NCBI RefSeq assembly: GCF_004217555.1 | Contig: NZ_SHKW01000001.1 | Location: forward strand, 2,976,001 to 3,040,000 | DNA: 64,000 bases | Direction of reading: 5' to 3' | Source: Edaphobacter modestus | GTDB lineage: Bacteria > Acidobacteriota > Terriglobia > Terriglobales > Acidobacteriaceae | In this document: piece by piece, positions 44,720-55,228 of the stretch | Layout of the letters: the number at the start of each line of letters is the position of its first letter | Position numbering within the stretch: position 1 is the stretch's first letter | Position numbers and translations under genes: made by a program | Notes under the pieces: generated by a model | Database searches by the model: none | Told to the model about the DNA's origin: nothing | Seen by the model: only the letters and a program-made list of their open reading frames with translations

Positions 44720-46759
44720 TCAGGATGCAGGTCCTCCCGGAATCTTGCTTTTGATGCGAGCCTCCCATGTCTCCCTGGCATCAGGCTCCATCGTCGCGAT
44801 AACTGTCAATGCATGCGTGTAGGCAGTTCGTGCCTCTTCGTTGCGCTCCAGAGCCTTCAAAGCATTCCCTAAAGCCTCCTGCGTTCGCACAGCTTCGGGC
44901 TCGATGGCCACAGCCTCTCGCGCCTCGAGCAGCGCCGCGTCCGGCCTCTTCTGCTCCAGTAAGTCGGTGGATCGCTGCACATGGCTTAATGCAGAAGCCA
45001 GCGGAATCCGAAACGTCCCTTCAAACACCAGTACCCCATCTGCGATCGAAGCGTCCGGCTTCAATTTTTCAAACTCACGATAGGGATTCAGCACGCTCGA
45101 ACCATATTCAAAGCCGTTCAACGTTCCCGCACTGATCAAGACTGGCCCCGTAATCTCGACCGCAACTGGACGCGGCACGTTGGCTGCGAAGGAATCCGGT
45201 GTGGGCAGCGGCTTGCAGGGAATCCCATAGTCTTCCGCGCGCAGAAACGGGTCTGCAAAATAGGCGAACCAGCAGTCTTTAATCCCCTTGCGATCCGTAT
45301 ATCGCTTCACTGCGATCAACTGCTGTGCCCAGTCAGTGTTCGAGTCCGTCAGGTATTTGTAAGTCTGCGAAGGACCTCCCCACAGCTCATTCGCGTAAGC
45401 CATGTAGTTCGGATAGACGCTCACCGAAGAGACGATATGCAGCAGGAGGAGACCGCCGACTGCATAACTCCATCTGCGATTCCATTCCCGCGCATCTACA
45501 GCGGGTTGTATCCATGCCCACGCCCCGCCGGCAACGAAGACACTTAGAAACACCCAGACCGGCAAGATGTGCCTCGCGCCGATATTCAGATGTGACGTCA
45601 TCGCGACCAACAGGTAAAACCCGGGGGGAATTGTCAGAAAGAGAATCTCGCGCCACCGGCGAAACCGTCCCACAACGATAGCCGCGACAGCTATCGCCAG
45701 TAAGGCCATGAACGCGATCGTCGACTTGATTGCAATCACAGCCGGGAAGTAATACCAGATGCCGTGCGCATACACCTTGCCGAAGAAGTAACTCGGCATG
45801 CCGTTGGCCATTGAACGGACGTCCGCCAAGCCATACAGATACGACTCCGGAAGAATTTGCCACTGGGCAAGGAACAGAATTCCTCTTGCCTCAATCGGCC
45901 GCAGCGGCAACACATATTCGGTGAGCGACGGATCGAGCCGCAAACCATCGGGACGGGCGTTGTAACGAAAGCCATAAAAGGCCCACAGCACAACCAACGC
46001 CACAACCGTTATTCCCGCCAGCGCTCCCACCATGCGCAGCGCCCGCTTTTCTCTTGCTTCTCCATTGAACCTGAACGCCACCTCACAGCCAGCCAGCAAC
46101 GCCAGCATCGGTAGCAACAGAACGGTGGAGTGTTTCGCCGTCAATGCCAGGCCTGCCGCGAAACCGGCAACGAGGAGCCGAGCCATCGAAGCGTGCCGGC
46201 AATAGCGATAGAACGCATAGATCGCAGCCAGAAAAAAACACGAAGCTGCTGCGTCCGTCGTGACCAGGGCACTGTGTGCCAGTACGTTCGGCTCGAAGAC
46301 CAGCAGCGTTAGCGCGAGAAAACCTGCAGCCACGCCGAACATCTCAGCGGCCACTGAAAATACCAGCAACGCCAGCACCAGCGAGATGACTCCCGAGAAC
46401 ATACGCACGCGAAACGTGAGTGACTCGGCGCTGTACTTTGGCCCGTTGCCAAAGAGCATGTCACGCCCATCCAGATATGCCTCTGTCTTGAAGTATCGGT
46501 GCTGGTCAGGAGGAACATACAGCGGTAACCCCAGCAACGGAATCGTAGCCAGCATCTTCACCAGCGGCGGATGCTCTGGGTTATAGCCATAGTCGTGCGT
46601 CTTCCACGACATGTATCCGGAGAAGATATGGTCGCCCTCGTCCCACGTCAGCGATTCCTGACGAACTGTCGTCACCACCTCAAGCGCGAAGACCACAAGC
46701 AGGAGAAAGACACCTCCAAACACAAAACCACGTCGCGTCTGCTCTCTCATCGATCTCAC
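44720..46759 (-). CDS. GT39-like membrane glycosyltransferase with C-terminal TPR
   Basis: 679 residues. About eleven hydrophobic segments follow LTWDEGDHIFSGYMSWK and YNPEHPPLVKMLATIPLL, the first periplasmic loop with the acidic catalytic pair typical of GT39/PMT-type enzymes. Later NTDWAQQLIAVKRYT and FADPFLRAEDYGIP form the large loop. The last 90 residues hold a TPR-like pair (AALLEAREAVAIEPEAVRTQEAL, ALERNEEARTAYTHAL). Such enzymes transfer sugar from a polyprenyl carrier to protein or lipid. Convergent with the histidine kinase, with only two bases between stops. Confidence 0.82.
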   Translation of the reverse strand: MRSMREQTRRGFVFGGVFLLLVVFALEVVTTVRQESLTWDEGDHIFSGYMSWKTHDYGYNPEHPPLVKMLATIPLLGLPLYVPPDQHRYFKTEAYLDGRDMLFGNGPKYSAESLTFRVRMFSGVISLVLALLVFSVAAEMFGVAAGFLALTLLVFEPNVLAHSALVTTDAAASCFFLAAIYAFYRYCRHASMARLLVAGFAAGLALTAKHSTVLLLPMLALLAGCEVAFRFNGEAREKRALRMVGALAGITVVALVVLWAFYGFRYNARPDGLRLDPSLTEYVLPLRPIEARGILFLAQWQILPESYLYGLADVRSMANGMPSYFFGKVYAHGIWYYFPAVIAIKSTIAFMALLAIAVAAIVVGRFRRWREILFLTIPPGFYLLVAMTSHLNIGARHILPVWVFLSVFVAGGAWAWIQPAVDAREWNRRWSYAVGGLLLLHIVSSVSVYPNYMAYANELWGGPSQTYKYLTDSNTDWAQQLIAVKRYTDRKGIKDCWFAYFADPFLRAEDYGIPCKPLPTPDSFAANVPRPVAVEITGPVLISAGTLNGFEYGSSVLNPYREFEKLKPDASIADGVLVFEGTFRIPLASALSHVQRSTDLLEQKRPDAALLEAREAVAIEPEAVRTQEALGNALKALERNEEARTAYTHALTVIATMEPDARETWEARIKSKIPGGPAS

Positions 46760-46805
46760 AGGTTACGCCATCTTAAAGCAGAGTCTTCCCGTTCGCACAA
46801 GGCAC

Positions 46806-47486
46806 TTACATCTCCGCCCAGCGGCGCAGCAGGTTGTGATAGACCCCCGTCAAGTTCACACCCAGTGGGCTACCCGGAAGCTCGATTGCGAGCTTTTGAA
46901 TCGTCTGGTCGAGGTCAAACAGCATCGTCCGGTCCCCATCGCTGCGAATCATGCTTTGAATCCAGAAGAAGCTCGATACCCTCGCCCCACGCGTTACCGG
47001 CTCCACCTTGTGCAGGCTCGTCGCCGGATATAAAACCAGATGCCCTGGCGGCAGCTTCACGCTATGGGTACCGTATGTGTCTTCCACGATCAGTTCACCG
47101 CCGTCATACTCTTCGGGCGGAGTCAGAAACAGTGTCGCGGACACATCGGTGCGAATCCGTTGTCCTGATGGAACCACAGACCGGATCGCCGTATCCACAT
47201 GGGTTCCGAATCGTGCACCGCCACGATAGCGGTTGAACATCGGCGGAAACACGCGAAACGGCAGAGCCGCGGACATGAACACCGTCGACCGTGCCAGTCC
47301 CTTGAGCACGACATCGCCCAGCTCCAGCGCCAGCGGAGATGCCTCCGGCAGCTGCTCATTGTCCTTCACGCGCTGCGCCTGGTAGCCCGCCGTAACCTTG
47401 CCATCCACCCAATCCGCGGCATCGAGCTTCGCCCGCATCTGTGCCACTTCCGCCGCATTCAGGATGTCCGGAATCGTAATCAGCAT
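46806..47486 (-). CDS. piuC: Fe2+/2-oxoglutarate dioxygenase, PiuC/YbiX family (PKHD-type)
   Basis: 226 residues. The double-stranded beta-helix shows the iron ligands HVD in [12 protein letters not shown] and the second His in [18 protein letters not shown], with the 2-oxoglutarate-binding Arg. N-terminal [21 protein letters not shown] and [10 protein letters not shown] are family features. PiuC/YbiX genes stand next to catecholate siderophore receptors (PiuA, Fiu), as here, so a role in iron uptake is likely; the substrate is unknown. ATG 47486 has GAGGGAA upstream. The frame is open further but the extension is antisense-like. Confidence 0.9.
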   Translation of the reverse strand: MLITIPDILNAAEVAQMRAKLDAADWVDGKVTAGYQAQRVKDNEQLPEASPLALELGDVVLKGLARSTVFMSAALPFRVFPPMFNRYRGGARFGTHVDTAIRSVVPSGQRIRTDVSATLFLTPPEEYDGGELIVEDTYGTHSVKLPPGHLVLYPATSLHKVEPVTRGARVSSFFWIQSMIRSDGDRTMLFDLDQTIQKLAIELPGSPLGVNLTGVYHNLLRRWAEM

Positions 47487-47528
47487 AAAAACCGTTCCCT
47501 CTATATAAGAACTCTTACACAAAAACAG

Positions 47529-47566
47529 GTGGCGGCGGAGAGAGGAGACATTCCCTCCGCCGCCAC
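47529..47566 (-). terminator. Terminator between the siderophore receptor and piuC
   Basis: A perfect 12-bp stem GTGGCGGCGGAG/CTCCGCCGCCAC with a 14-base loop. On the minus strand it is followed by CTGTTTTTG. It lies 15 bases after the receptor stop, so piuC has either its own promoter or depends on read-through. Confidence 0.8.
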
Positions 47567-47581
47567 GTCTCGTCCCCCCGC

Positions 47582-50170
47582 CTAAAAGTGCATGTTGAAT
47601 CCGAACTGAGCGTTGAATCCCTCGCCGGGAATCAGGTGGTTCGGGTGCGGTTGGTCGATGTAAAACTTGTTGGTTAGGTTGATGAGGTTCGCCTGGAAGT
47701 CCAGCCGGTCGTTGATGGGCCTGCGAAGCATCATGTTGAAAATCCAGTAGCCATTGATCGACTTGAACGCCATCGGGGTCTGAGAAACCGGCGCGAGATT
47801 TGACAGGGGCACCGCCACCAGGGCCGTCGAGCTTGCGCGGCGCGGCCCCAGGAAGTTGCCGCCGAATCCGCCCACGAACCGCCATGGAAGATTATGCGTC
47901 ACCCAGAGGTTCCCCGAGTTCCTCGGTACGTTCGCCAGCGGGAAGTTGTTCGGCGAAATGAAGTACGGGAAGATACCGTAGATCGGATCGTTCGGCTTGT
48001 ACAGCGATCCGAACGGCGATGCGTTCAACACACTCTGCGTCACAACGCCATTCAAATACGCGTAGCCCAAAATGACGTCGAAGTGCGATGCCATGTGACC
48101 GAGCGCACCTATCTGAAAGCCCTGGACGCGCTGACTACCGACGTTCAACACCTGCGTTGTGTCCTGCGGATTCGTCTCGTACACGTTCGTCTTGTTCGTC
48201 CTGAAGTACGCTCCGCTCACATTCAGCCTGTCGTTCAGCAGGTCCCACTTCGTGCCGGCCTCATAGGTCTCGTTCTCCTGCGGGTCCTGCACGGCGTTGT
48301 TCGCGCTCAGCGAGAGCGACTCGGCCGACGGATTGAACGAGGTTCCATAGTCGAAGTAGATGCTTCCGTTCCGAGCCGGCTTGACCACGACGGCCGCGCG
48401 ATAGGTCGGCTGCTGAATCAGCTGCGAAAGCTGGGGAGACGTCGCCGTCGGATCGACGAAGGTGTAGAAGTAGTCGAAGCGAACGCCGCCGGAGAGCTGC
48501 AGCCACTGGGTCAGCTTCAGAGTATCCATACCGGAGACGCCGTACGCATTCGACGTGACATACGTGCGCGCTCCCACCGTCGGAGCAGGCAGCGGATCCT
48601 GCGCATTCGGATTGATCACCGGAGTAAAGATGGTTGCCGGGTACGAAATGCTCTGAGGCCGCGAGCGCTCCCGCCCACCTTCAGCCGTCACGACAAAGTT
48701 GTTCTCGATGCTCTTGATCTTCAGGCGCCCAATCATCTGCGTCTGCTCCCAAAGAATGTCTTCGGTCGAGTTGCGCGTGATCACGTTTCGCCGCGCCAAC
48801 ACATTGGCCAGCGGCGTATTCACGTTGTAACAGGGCGTCGCGGCCGTCGGCGAACAGGTCGCCGTCGCCACTCCATTGATCACGGAGAGTGTGGGATTCG
48901 TGTTGATCTGCGGCTCGACGACCCGTACGTCGCGGGGGTAGTTGCCCCAGCGCAACGTTGACCGCAACACAAGCCCGTTCGAGAAGTCGTGCTCGATCCG
49001 GCCCGTCACGATATCCGGATTCGTGTTCAGGTGGCTGTCCGTCGCATAACCATAGAAGGTGCTGCGGTCAACCCTCGCGCCGGAAACACCGAGGTACGGA
49101 ATACCGTAGTCCGGAATGCTGTCCTCGCTCTCGTGGAGATAAAAGATTCCACCGTGCGTCGGCCGATTCAGACCGAAGCTGATGCCGGGCGCGATTCCGA
49201 ATCGCCGCGTCTCCGCATAGTCGCGCTCCGCCACCTTCGACTGTGTGCCCACCACGTTCATGCGGAAGGCCGCGCCGGGAATGAAGTCCGTCAGCGGCTC
49301 ATTCACATCGGCCGTCAGGCGACGCATCTGGTTGGTTCCAAGCTGCAGCGTCCCACGGATAATCTCGTGGTCCACCGGCATCTTCGACTCCTGGTTGACG
49401 ACACCACCCGTCGATCCGCGGCCGAACTCCACACTGGCCGGGCCCTGCAGCACTTCGATCGCCTCGTAATTGAACGCATCGCGGTAGTAAGAACCGAAGT
49501 CACGGATACCGTCGATGAACATGTCGTTGCGCGCCGAAAATCCGCGAATCGTCAGGTTATCGCCCTGGGCTCCGCCTTCGCCTGCGGCGATGCTCACTCC
49601 AGGAACATTGCGCAGGCCATCGCGAATCGTCGTCGCCGCCTGCTCCTGCATGATGAACTGCGGAACCACATTCACGGTCTGTGGCGTATTCGTCAGCGTC
49701 TCGGTAAACTGCGCCAGGCCGATCGAGTTGGGCGACGTCGAAACATCCACCGACTCGCTGGCTCGAAGCCCCACCACCGCGTTCGACTCATCCTCGACGT
49801 GCGCACTCAGCCCGGTCCCGGCCAGCAACAGGCGCAGGCCTTCCTCATCGGTAAACGCACCCGACACGCCCTTGGTCTGAAATCCTGCCAGCGTCCCCTG
49901 CGGAAGATCCACCCGAATATGCATGCCGGTCTGCTGCTCGTAGGCCTTGATCCCGTCCTCGAGACTGCCTGCGGCGATATTCAGCCGCTTCACCGGGGCA
50001 TTCGACGCTGGAGGCACGGCAGCGGCAGCACCGCTCTCGCTCGACTTGACGGCCGCCTGCGCGGAGTGGCTCGTCCCCATCACCGTATACGCTGCCAGAG
50101 TTCCTACCGCCAGCCAGCTCTTCGACCCCGCAAACCGCCTCAGGTTTCTTCTTCTTGCGTCGTTTTTCAT
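47582..50170 (-). CDS. TonB-dependent catecholate siderophore receptor with N-terminal STN domain
   Basis: 862 residues. A signal peptide is followed by an STN (secretin/TonB short) domain: [20 protein letters not shown] and [13 protein letters not shown]. The plug has [52 protein letters not shown] and [22 protein letters not shown], typical of Fiu/PiuA-type receptors. The 22-strand barrel ends [10 protein letters not shown] with terminal Phe. STN domains normally signal to a FecR/FecI pair, but none lies nearby. Start 50170 has AAGGAAAG directly upstream and is preferred to the in-frame codon at 50218. Confidence 0.93.
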   Translation of the reverse strand: MKNDARRRNLRRFAGSKSWLAVGTLAAYTVMGTSHSAQAAVKSSESGAAAAVPPASNAPVKRLNIAAGSLEDGIKAYEQQTGMHIRVDLPQGTLAGFQTKGVSGAFTDEEGLRLLLAGTGLSAHVEDESNAVVGLRASESVDVSTSPNSIGLAQFTETLTNTPQTVNVVPQFIMQEQAATTIRDGLRNVPGVSIAAGEGGAQGDNLTIRGFSARNDMFIDGIRDFGSYYRDAFNYEAIEVLQGPASVEFGRGSTGGVVNQESKMPVDHEIIRGTLQLGTNQMRRLTADVNEPLTDFIPGAAFRMNVVGTQSKVAERDYAETRRFGIAPGISFGLNRPTHGGIFYLHESEDSIPDYGIPYLGVSGARVDRSTFYGYATDSHLNTNPDIVTGRIEHDFSNGLVLRSTLRWGNYPRDVRVVEPQINTNPTLSVINGVATATCSPTAATPCYNVNTPLANVLARRNVITRNSTEDILWEQTQMIGRLKIKSIENNFVVTAEGGRERSRPQSISYPATIFTPVINPNAQDPLPAPTVGARTYVTSNAYGVSGMDTLKLTQWLQLSGGVRFDYFYTFVDPTATSPQLSQLIQQPTYRAAVVVKPARNGSIYFDYGTSFNPSAESLSLSANNAVQDPQENETYEAGTKWDLLNDRLNVSGAYFRTNKTNVYETNPQDTTQVLNVGSQRVQGFQIGALGHMASHFDVILGYAYLNGVVTQSVLNASPFGSLYKPNDPIYGIFPYFISPNNFPLANVPRNSGNLWVTHNLPWRFVGGFGGNFLGPRRASSTALVAVPLSNLAPVSQTPMAFKSINGYWIFNMMLRRPINDRLDFQANLINLTNKFYIDQPHPNHLIPGEGFNAQFGFNMHF

Positions 50171-51193
50171 CTTTCCTTCTCCCTTGCTGGCCCGCTCCGC
50201 GACAAAAAAAACGCACAAAGGGGCAACAACCGCTCACACCGTCTTCGGGCCATCTGCGCGAAGCGGTGACTACTGACTAAAGCAATGGAAGGAAATGGAC
50301 AGGAGCTGCGTTGATAGCAATCAACCGCGCTCCTATAATCACAACAATCTTCTGTCCTCTGACAGATAGATCCACAGATCCTCGCGGTCTCCGCCAAGAG
50401 ATAAAACCCGCGGGGATCTGCTCTTCCACTTCACTTCACCGCTGCTGGATTTCCTGAGCCTAACCTGCGAACTCCTCGAAATCTTTTGATCCATTTGCCG
50501 ATGCTTGAAATATAAGACAAGATGAGTCCGATATCAATAAAAATATACGACAAAAAAGGTCTTAGATAGAAACTTTTTAAAAATGGCGCTATTCGCACAC
50601 ATCGCGCTCTGCTGATCTCTTAGGAATCGTCTCAGTTCAAAAGGGAGAGGTTTTCGACGCCTGCTGTGCAAGGATTAGTCACAGAATTGCTCATCACTTT
50701 GAAAGTAGTTTTGCAATTATTCGAACCCATGCCAATGTAGGCTAAGCGTAGGAGTTAGCCCGATGAAAGTAACATCGCATAACACGATGCGTAGGTCGCC
50801 ACAGACGATTCAGTTCGTCATGGGTGATCGCCGGGCACTCGATCTACCCTGGCTGTAACCCTTCAGTGTCTCCTACGCTAGCTATAGCAATCCAACTTAC
50901 GGAGTGGTGAAGAGCACAGTTACTTCGACTGTTACCGAGCCGCACTGTTCTCGCAATTCCCTCAGTAAAACTTCCTTCTTCTGCCCGAACGGCAGGGATA
51001 GAAACCCACTTCCCTTCCGTTTCTCGCCGCGGCGCGTCATGCACCGCAGTGGGAACCGATGCTCGAGCACGCCATGTACCGCTCGCTCGAGGGACGCGAA
51101 GCCGGTGAAGAAGTCGCGAGCTGGAACACGCGCAGACGGAGTAGCGTAACCAACGCAGCGATCGGCAAATCAACACCGGTGCGCAAAACAAAG
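50171..51193. other. Intergenic region of about 1 kb between two TonB receptors
   Basis: No supported gene. It must hold the promoter of the siderophore receptor (minus strand). I see an imperfect TTGATAGCAATCAA palindrome at 50311-50324 but no good Fur box. The middle (50500-50760) is AT-rich. Open frames at 50844-51206 and 50904-51149 lack ribosome-binding sites and domains and may be remnants. Confidence 0.4.
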
Positions 51194-51220
51194 CGGCGGA
51201 GAGCATTATGCTCTCCGCCG
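51194..51220 (-). terminator. Terminator of the Oar-like receptor gene
   Basis: A 12-bp stem CGGCGGAGAGCA/TGCTCTCCGCCG with loop TTA, followed on the minus strand by CTTTGTTTTG. It begins about 25 bases after the stop codon of the 1197-residue receptor. Confidence 0.85.
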
Positions 51221-51244
51221 TTCCTCCATTGAGAGGAATACAGG

Positions 51245-54200
51245 TTAGAAGTTGAGCTTCAACTGGAACTCCGTGCTGCGAGCCCCACCAATGTTCGATG
51301 TTCCCGAACCACGCTGATAACGGTTGATATCGTGGTCCGCAAAGCTATTCGGACCATTCAGAAGGCCGCTTATCGCAGAAGGTCCACCAGCCGCAGTGGT
51401 CGTGTTCGCCAGAGTACCGTTGATGTAGTTTTTGAAGTTGGAGAAGTTCCCGATGTTATAGAACGCAATCACCGGAACCAGGGACATCCCCTCCCGCAGG
51501 CGGTTGAGCCGGATAGGATATCCGAAGCTCATATCGATGTTCCGGTAAAAGGCATTGTCAGGTCCGTGAGCTTCCTGGAGCCGGGCAATCGGCTGCTGGG
51601 TGGCCTGCAGAGCGCTCAACTGCCCTTGAGTAAAGAGACCTGACGAAACCAGCGCCTGACCTGCCGGTGTCAACTGCCCCGCACGAGTAGCGTTGTACTG
51701 ATCGATCAGCTTGTTGAGGTTTTTGCCCTTGTACTCGTGCATGAAGTAACCAGGGTTGGTTCCAGGAACTATGTCTCCCACGGTTCCGTCACCGGTAACA
51801 TCCGACGAGAAGATGGCCCCGGTTTCACTTCCACTGATTCCACCGATGTCGAGATTGAGATCATTGGCGGCCGCTGAGTAGAAGTGGCCGATAAGGCTAA
51901 TCTGCGGACCATACTTCAGGGTTGCTGAGCCACCAATATTTATCTGATGCGTGTGATCCAGACCGTTCCGTCCCATGTACTGGGTGGGATTGTCATAGTC
52001 ATACGAAGGCGAAGCGAAGAACTGGTCACCTACGCCTGTATTGCCGACGTTGTTGGCTGGATTTGCGGTGCTGACAATCTTTGAAAGCGAGTACGAAATC
52101 TGCAGATTCGAACTCATAACTCCCGGGAGAGGGTGTGCCGCCTGCTGTTTGAAGACCACCTGTAACGCATCATAACCGGAACGGCCAACTGGCAGTAGGA
52201 AGAGACCCTGGCCAAGTGCAGGATTGACTCCAGGGAACGCCGCTCCCGGCAAATGCTGACGAGACGCAGGGAAGCCACCAAGGAAGGCCTGTCCAGAGTC
52301 CAGTCCGTTCGATGCAAAATCTGTAATCGTTCCGCCGTTGTCAATGACACAGTTGATTGCATCCGATCCCGCCCTTCCAGCGCACGGGGTATAGGAATCT
52401 GCTGTAGCCGAGATTGCAGCCGCAGCATTGGCTCTATTCAAAGTGCGCGCCGCGCCTACATGGTTTACATCGACCTGTTGAGAAATCTTCAAGGTCGAGT
52501 TATGCACGTAATCGACCGTGAGAATGGATCCCCTAAAGATCTCGCGCTGAATTCCGGCATTCCACTGTTCAGAATAGGGAGTGCGATAAGGAGCAGCATA
52601 GGCTCCTCCTACAGTCAGAGTATTACCAACATAGGTTCCATTACCCGCCGGTCCTACAGCTTGCGTTGCCGCCTGATACTGATTCTGAAGATTGATAAAG
52701 TGCTGACCAGCCTGGCTCAAGGGCTGAGAGCAGAGAGTGGCGATCGAAACGCCTCCATCGCCTGTGAGGACTGTGCCATTTGGCAAAGCCAGTGTGTTCG
52801 AACCTCCACAGATGAGTTGACTGTTATCGTTGAACAGACCCGTTTTGAGCAGGAACGAACGAGCATTCGTCGTGTTATTGAACACGACGCTCTCGTAGAA
52901 GATACCGAAACCAGCGCGAATGACAGTCTTGTGATCGCCGGGGCTGTAGGCGAAACCGATCTGAGGACCGAAGTTGGAATATGGCTGATGGACCTTCTGG
53001 CCGTAGCCTGGCGCGAATTGATCGAGAAGGGGTGCGCTACCTGTGCACGGAGCAGCCACCAGGGCTGTGTTTACGTCAGAGCACAGTGGCGTGGCAAGAT
53101 CCTGATTCGCACGGCCCGTATCCACACTCCAACGAACGCCAGCAGTCAAAGTGAAGCTTGGGGTTACTTTCCAGTTGTCCGAGACATAAGCACCTTGGCG
53201 CCAATCCCAGGTTCCGCCGCCGGGCAGTTTAAATTGAGGAATTTCAGTGAAATATCCCTGCCCGTTACCGAAACGTACCTGGTTAGCGAAATAGCCATTC
53301 AGCGGATCAGAGGGGCAAGGAGCCGCACCGGGAACGCCGCCGCAATTTGCCAACAACGTTGACGCAGCGAGATTGGCTCGTGGCGCCAGGCCGAAGAAGC
53401 TCGCGAAGCCTCCGCCCAGAATGTGGTTCAGGCTGTAGCCGTAACGGATGTTGTGGGTGCCCTTCGTCCAGCTGCCGTCATACCGAGCCTGCTTGTCCGA
53501 CTGGTAGGTATTCTGCGGAGAGTTGACGTTCGGCCCCGAGAAAAGACCCGCCGTCGTAAGTCGGAAGTTCAGCCCAGGAAATCCATTGTAGACATTGTCA
53601 TTCCCGCTTGTCCCGTCGACCAGTAGATTATGAAACTTCTCATAGCTGCCACGGAAAGAGTGAGTGAAGTGTCCAAAGGAAAAATCGGCACCGCCGGCGA
53701 TTCCCGGCGTGTTGTCCCGGTTGTTATAAATGGAATAGCCAGCGCCAAAATTCGAGCTTGAGCTGTTGACGTTATAGTTTCCGCGAACGAAGTAATGTCC
53801 ACCAAGCCAGCCGTTATAGTCCAGGCGAGCCGTCGAATACGTCTCCCGATAAGGAGAAGGAATCGACGGGAAGGCTGACTGAATCGCTCCAAAGGTCGGG
53901 GACATCGTGATCGAAACGGGCGACTCCTGCTTGATGCGCTCGGAGTTCGCAAAGAAGAACAGCTTGTCCTTGATGATTGGACCGCCGATGCTTCCACCAA
54001 ACTGATTGCGCTGGAACGGTGTCTGGATACCGCCGGCGGTTCTCGCGAAGAGAGCGCGATAGTCCTGGAAGTTGTAGAAGGCCTGCCCGTGGAAGGAATT
54101 CGTACCAGAGGCGGTTGAGACCAGAACCTGACCGGTCGACGTCACATCGCCTGAGACGTCCTGTGTGGAGCGGTTGAGCTGGAAATCACCGATCGAGCCC

Positions 54201-54838
54201 TGGGAGACGTTAAAGATGGTCGTTCCGACGGTCTCGTCCGTGATGTCCTGGCCGTCAAGAAGAATCCGGGTGGTACGGCCCGAGACGCCACTAATCGAGA
54301 GCGCTGAATAACCTGCCTTGGTAGGGTCGAAGGACTCACCACTCTGCAAAATGACCCCCGGCTCAATCTGAGCCAGATCGAGGAAGTTGCGTCCATTCAC
54401 CGGCAGCGAATCGATCTGCGCCTTGGTGATAACGTCACTGACACCGGCCTGCTCCGTATTAATCTGCAGAGCGCCCGCGTTCACCTCGACGGTAACATTC
54501 GATTCACCGATCGACAGCTTGAAGTTACCGCTGGTTGCCGTTCCAGTACGAACCACCGTATTGACCGACAGGGTTTGAAAACCCGAGGCTACAATCGTCA
54601 CCTGATAGTTGCCCGGAGTCAGTGGACCCACGCTGTAAAAACCAGCGGCGTCCGTCCTAAGCGAGCGGGTGAATCCTGTGTCGGTGCCCTTAATCGTTAC
54701 AGCCGCGTTTGGCACTACAGCGCCGCTCGAATCCGTGATCGAGCCTTGAATGGCTCCACCCGTCTGTGAAATGACCTGCCCGAAACCCAGAGCCGACATC
54801 GAGATCAGCACCAGCAAAAGTCCAAATATTTTTTTCAT
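51245..54838 (-). CDS. Oar-like TonB-dependent receptor with carboxypeptidase-regulatory domain
   Basis: 1197 residues. After the signal peptide (residues 1-20) comes a carboxypeptidase-regulatory-like beta-sandwich: AIQGSITDSSGAVVPNAAVTIKGTDTGF (start shown in part), FYSVGPLTPGNYQVTI. The plug includes VNGRNFLDLAQIEPGV, VSGRTTRILLDGQDITD and STASGTNSFHGQAFYNFQ. A very large barrel follows and ends EFQLKLNF. Proteins of this plan are highly expanded in Acidobacteria and thought to import large substrates or plant-derived glycans. GAGGAG precedes the ATG. No SusD or FecI/R partner is nearby. Ligand unknown. Confidence 0.92.
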   Translation of the reverse strand: MKKIFGLLLVLISMSALGFGQVISQTGGAIQGSITDSSGAVVPNAAVTIKGTDTGFTRSLRTDAAGFYSVGPLTPGNYQVTIVASGFQTLSVNTVVRTGTATSGNFKLSIGESNVTVEVNAGALQINTEQAGVSDVITKAQIDSLPVNGRNFLDLAQIEPGVILQSGESFDPTKAGYSALSISGVSGRTTRILLDGQDITDETVGTTIFNVSQGSIGDFQLNRSTQDVSGDVTSTGQVLVSTASGTNSFHGQAFYNFQDYRALFARTAGGIQTPFQRNQFGGSIGGPIIKDKLFFFANSERIKQESPVSITMSPTFGAIQSAFPSIPSPYRETYSTARLDYNGWLGGHYFVRGNYNVNSSSSNFGAGYSIYNNRDNTPGIAGGADFSFGHFTHSFRGSYEKFHNLLVDGTSGNDNVYNGFPGLNFRLTTAGLFSGPNVNSPQNTYQSDKQARYDGSWTKGTHNIRYGYSLNHILGGGFASFFGLAPRANLAASTLLANCGGVPGAAPCPSDPLNGYFANQVRFGNGQGYFTEIPQFKLPGGGTWDWRQGAYVSDNWKVTPSFTLTAGVRWSVDTGRANQDLATPLCSDVNTALVAAPCTGSAPLLDQFAPGYGQKVHQPYSNFGPQIGFAYSPGDHKTVIRAGFGIFYESVVFNNTTNARSFLLKTGLFNDNSQLICGGSNTLALPNGTVLTGDGGVSIATLCSQPLSQAGQHFINLQNQYQAATQAVGPAGNGTYVGNTLTVGGAYAAPYRTPYSEQWNAGIQREIFRGSILTVDYVHNSTLKISQQVDVNHVGAARTLNRANAAAAISATADSYTPCAGRAGSDAINCVIDNGGTITDFASNGLDSGQAFLGGFPASRQHLPGAAFPGVNPALGQGLFLLPVGRSGYDALQVVFKQQAAHPLPGVMSSNLQISYSLSKIVSTANPANNVGNTGVGDQFFASPSYDYDNPTQYMGRNGLDHTHQINIGGSATLKYGPQISLIGHFYSAAANDLNLDIGGISGSETGAIFSSDVTGDGTVGDIVPGTNPGYFMHEYKGKNLNKLIDQYNATRAGQLTPAGQALVSSGLFTQGQLSALQATQQPIARLQEAHGPDNAFYRNIDMSFGYPIRLNRLREGMSLVPVIAFYNIGNFSNFKNYINGTLANTTTAAGGPSAISGLLNGPNSFADHDINRYQRGSGTSNIGGARSTEFQLKLNF

Positions 54839-55228
54839 TAAAACTCCTCGTACGCCTGCACAGTCACCGATCGCTCCTTACCCCTGTCATAGCAGGTAAA
54901 CGCATGAGTGCTGGAAGGCTGTTCGTGGAGCTATAAGGCATTTCACGGGCCATTTCTGGCAACCCGTCACAATTGATCCAAGGTCTTGTGTTTCACACTC
55001 TTAGAGAATGCGCCATTGTATCATTAGATTGATACGTTTATGTTTTCTTATCATCAAATTGACTAACGAATACAGAAAACCATATTCATCGCCAAATCAC
55101 CGTACTCCACAATTTGGCTTAAAAGCCATCTATCTTGCCTAAGTTCTGAATATCGAACAGTTTATTCGTGGCGATACAAAGTCGCAGATCAAAGCGTTAC
55201 CAGACAGAATCGCACAGGGCAGAACTAC
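54839..55228. other. AT-rich promoter region of the Oar-like receptor gene
   Basis: About 390 bases without a gene. It is markedly AT-rich from 54990 to 55190 and sits directly upstream of the receptor on the minus strand, so it probably holds its control region. It contains the inverted repeat at 55018-55035. Confidence 0.5.
55018..55035. promoter_or_regulatory. Candidate operator: inverted repeat GTATCA-n6-TGATAC
   Basis: A perfect 6-bp inverted repeat with six-base spacer about 180 bases upstream of the receptor ATG, in an AT-rich stretch. The size fits a helix-turn-helix dimer site. No cognate regulator is encoded nearby, so this is weak. Confidence 0.25.

Noticed and set aside
48989..50269. 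Plus-strand open frame of 426 codons
   Set aside because: Antisense to the STN-domain receptor, Arg/His-rich, no domain or ribosome-binding site.
50311..50324. TTGATAGCAATCAA palindrome as Fur box upstream of the siderophore receptor
   Set aside because: It does not match the GATAATGATAATCATTATC consensus well enough to call.
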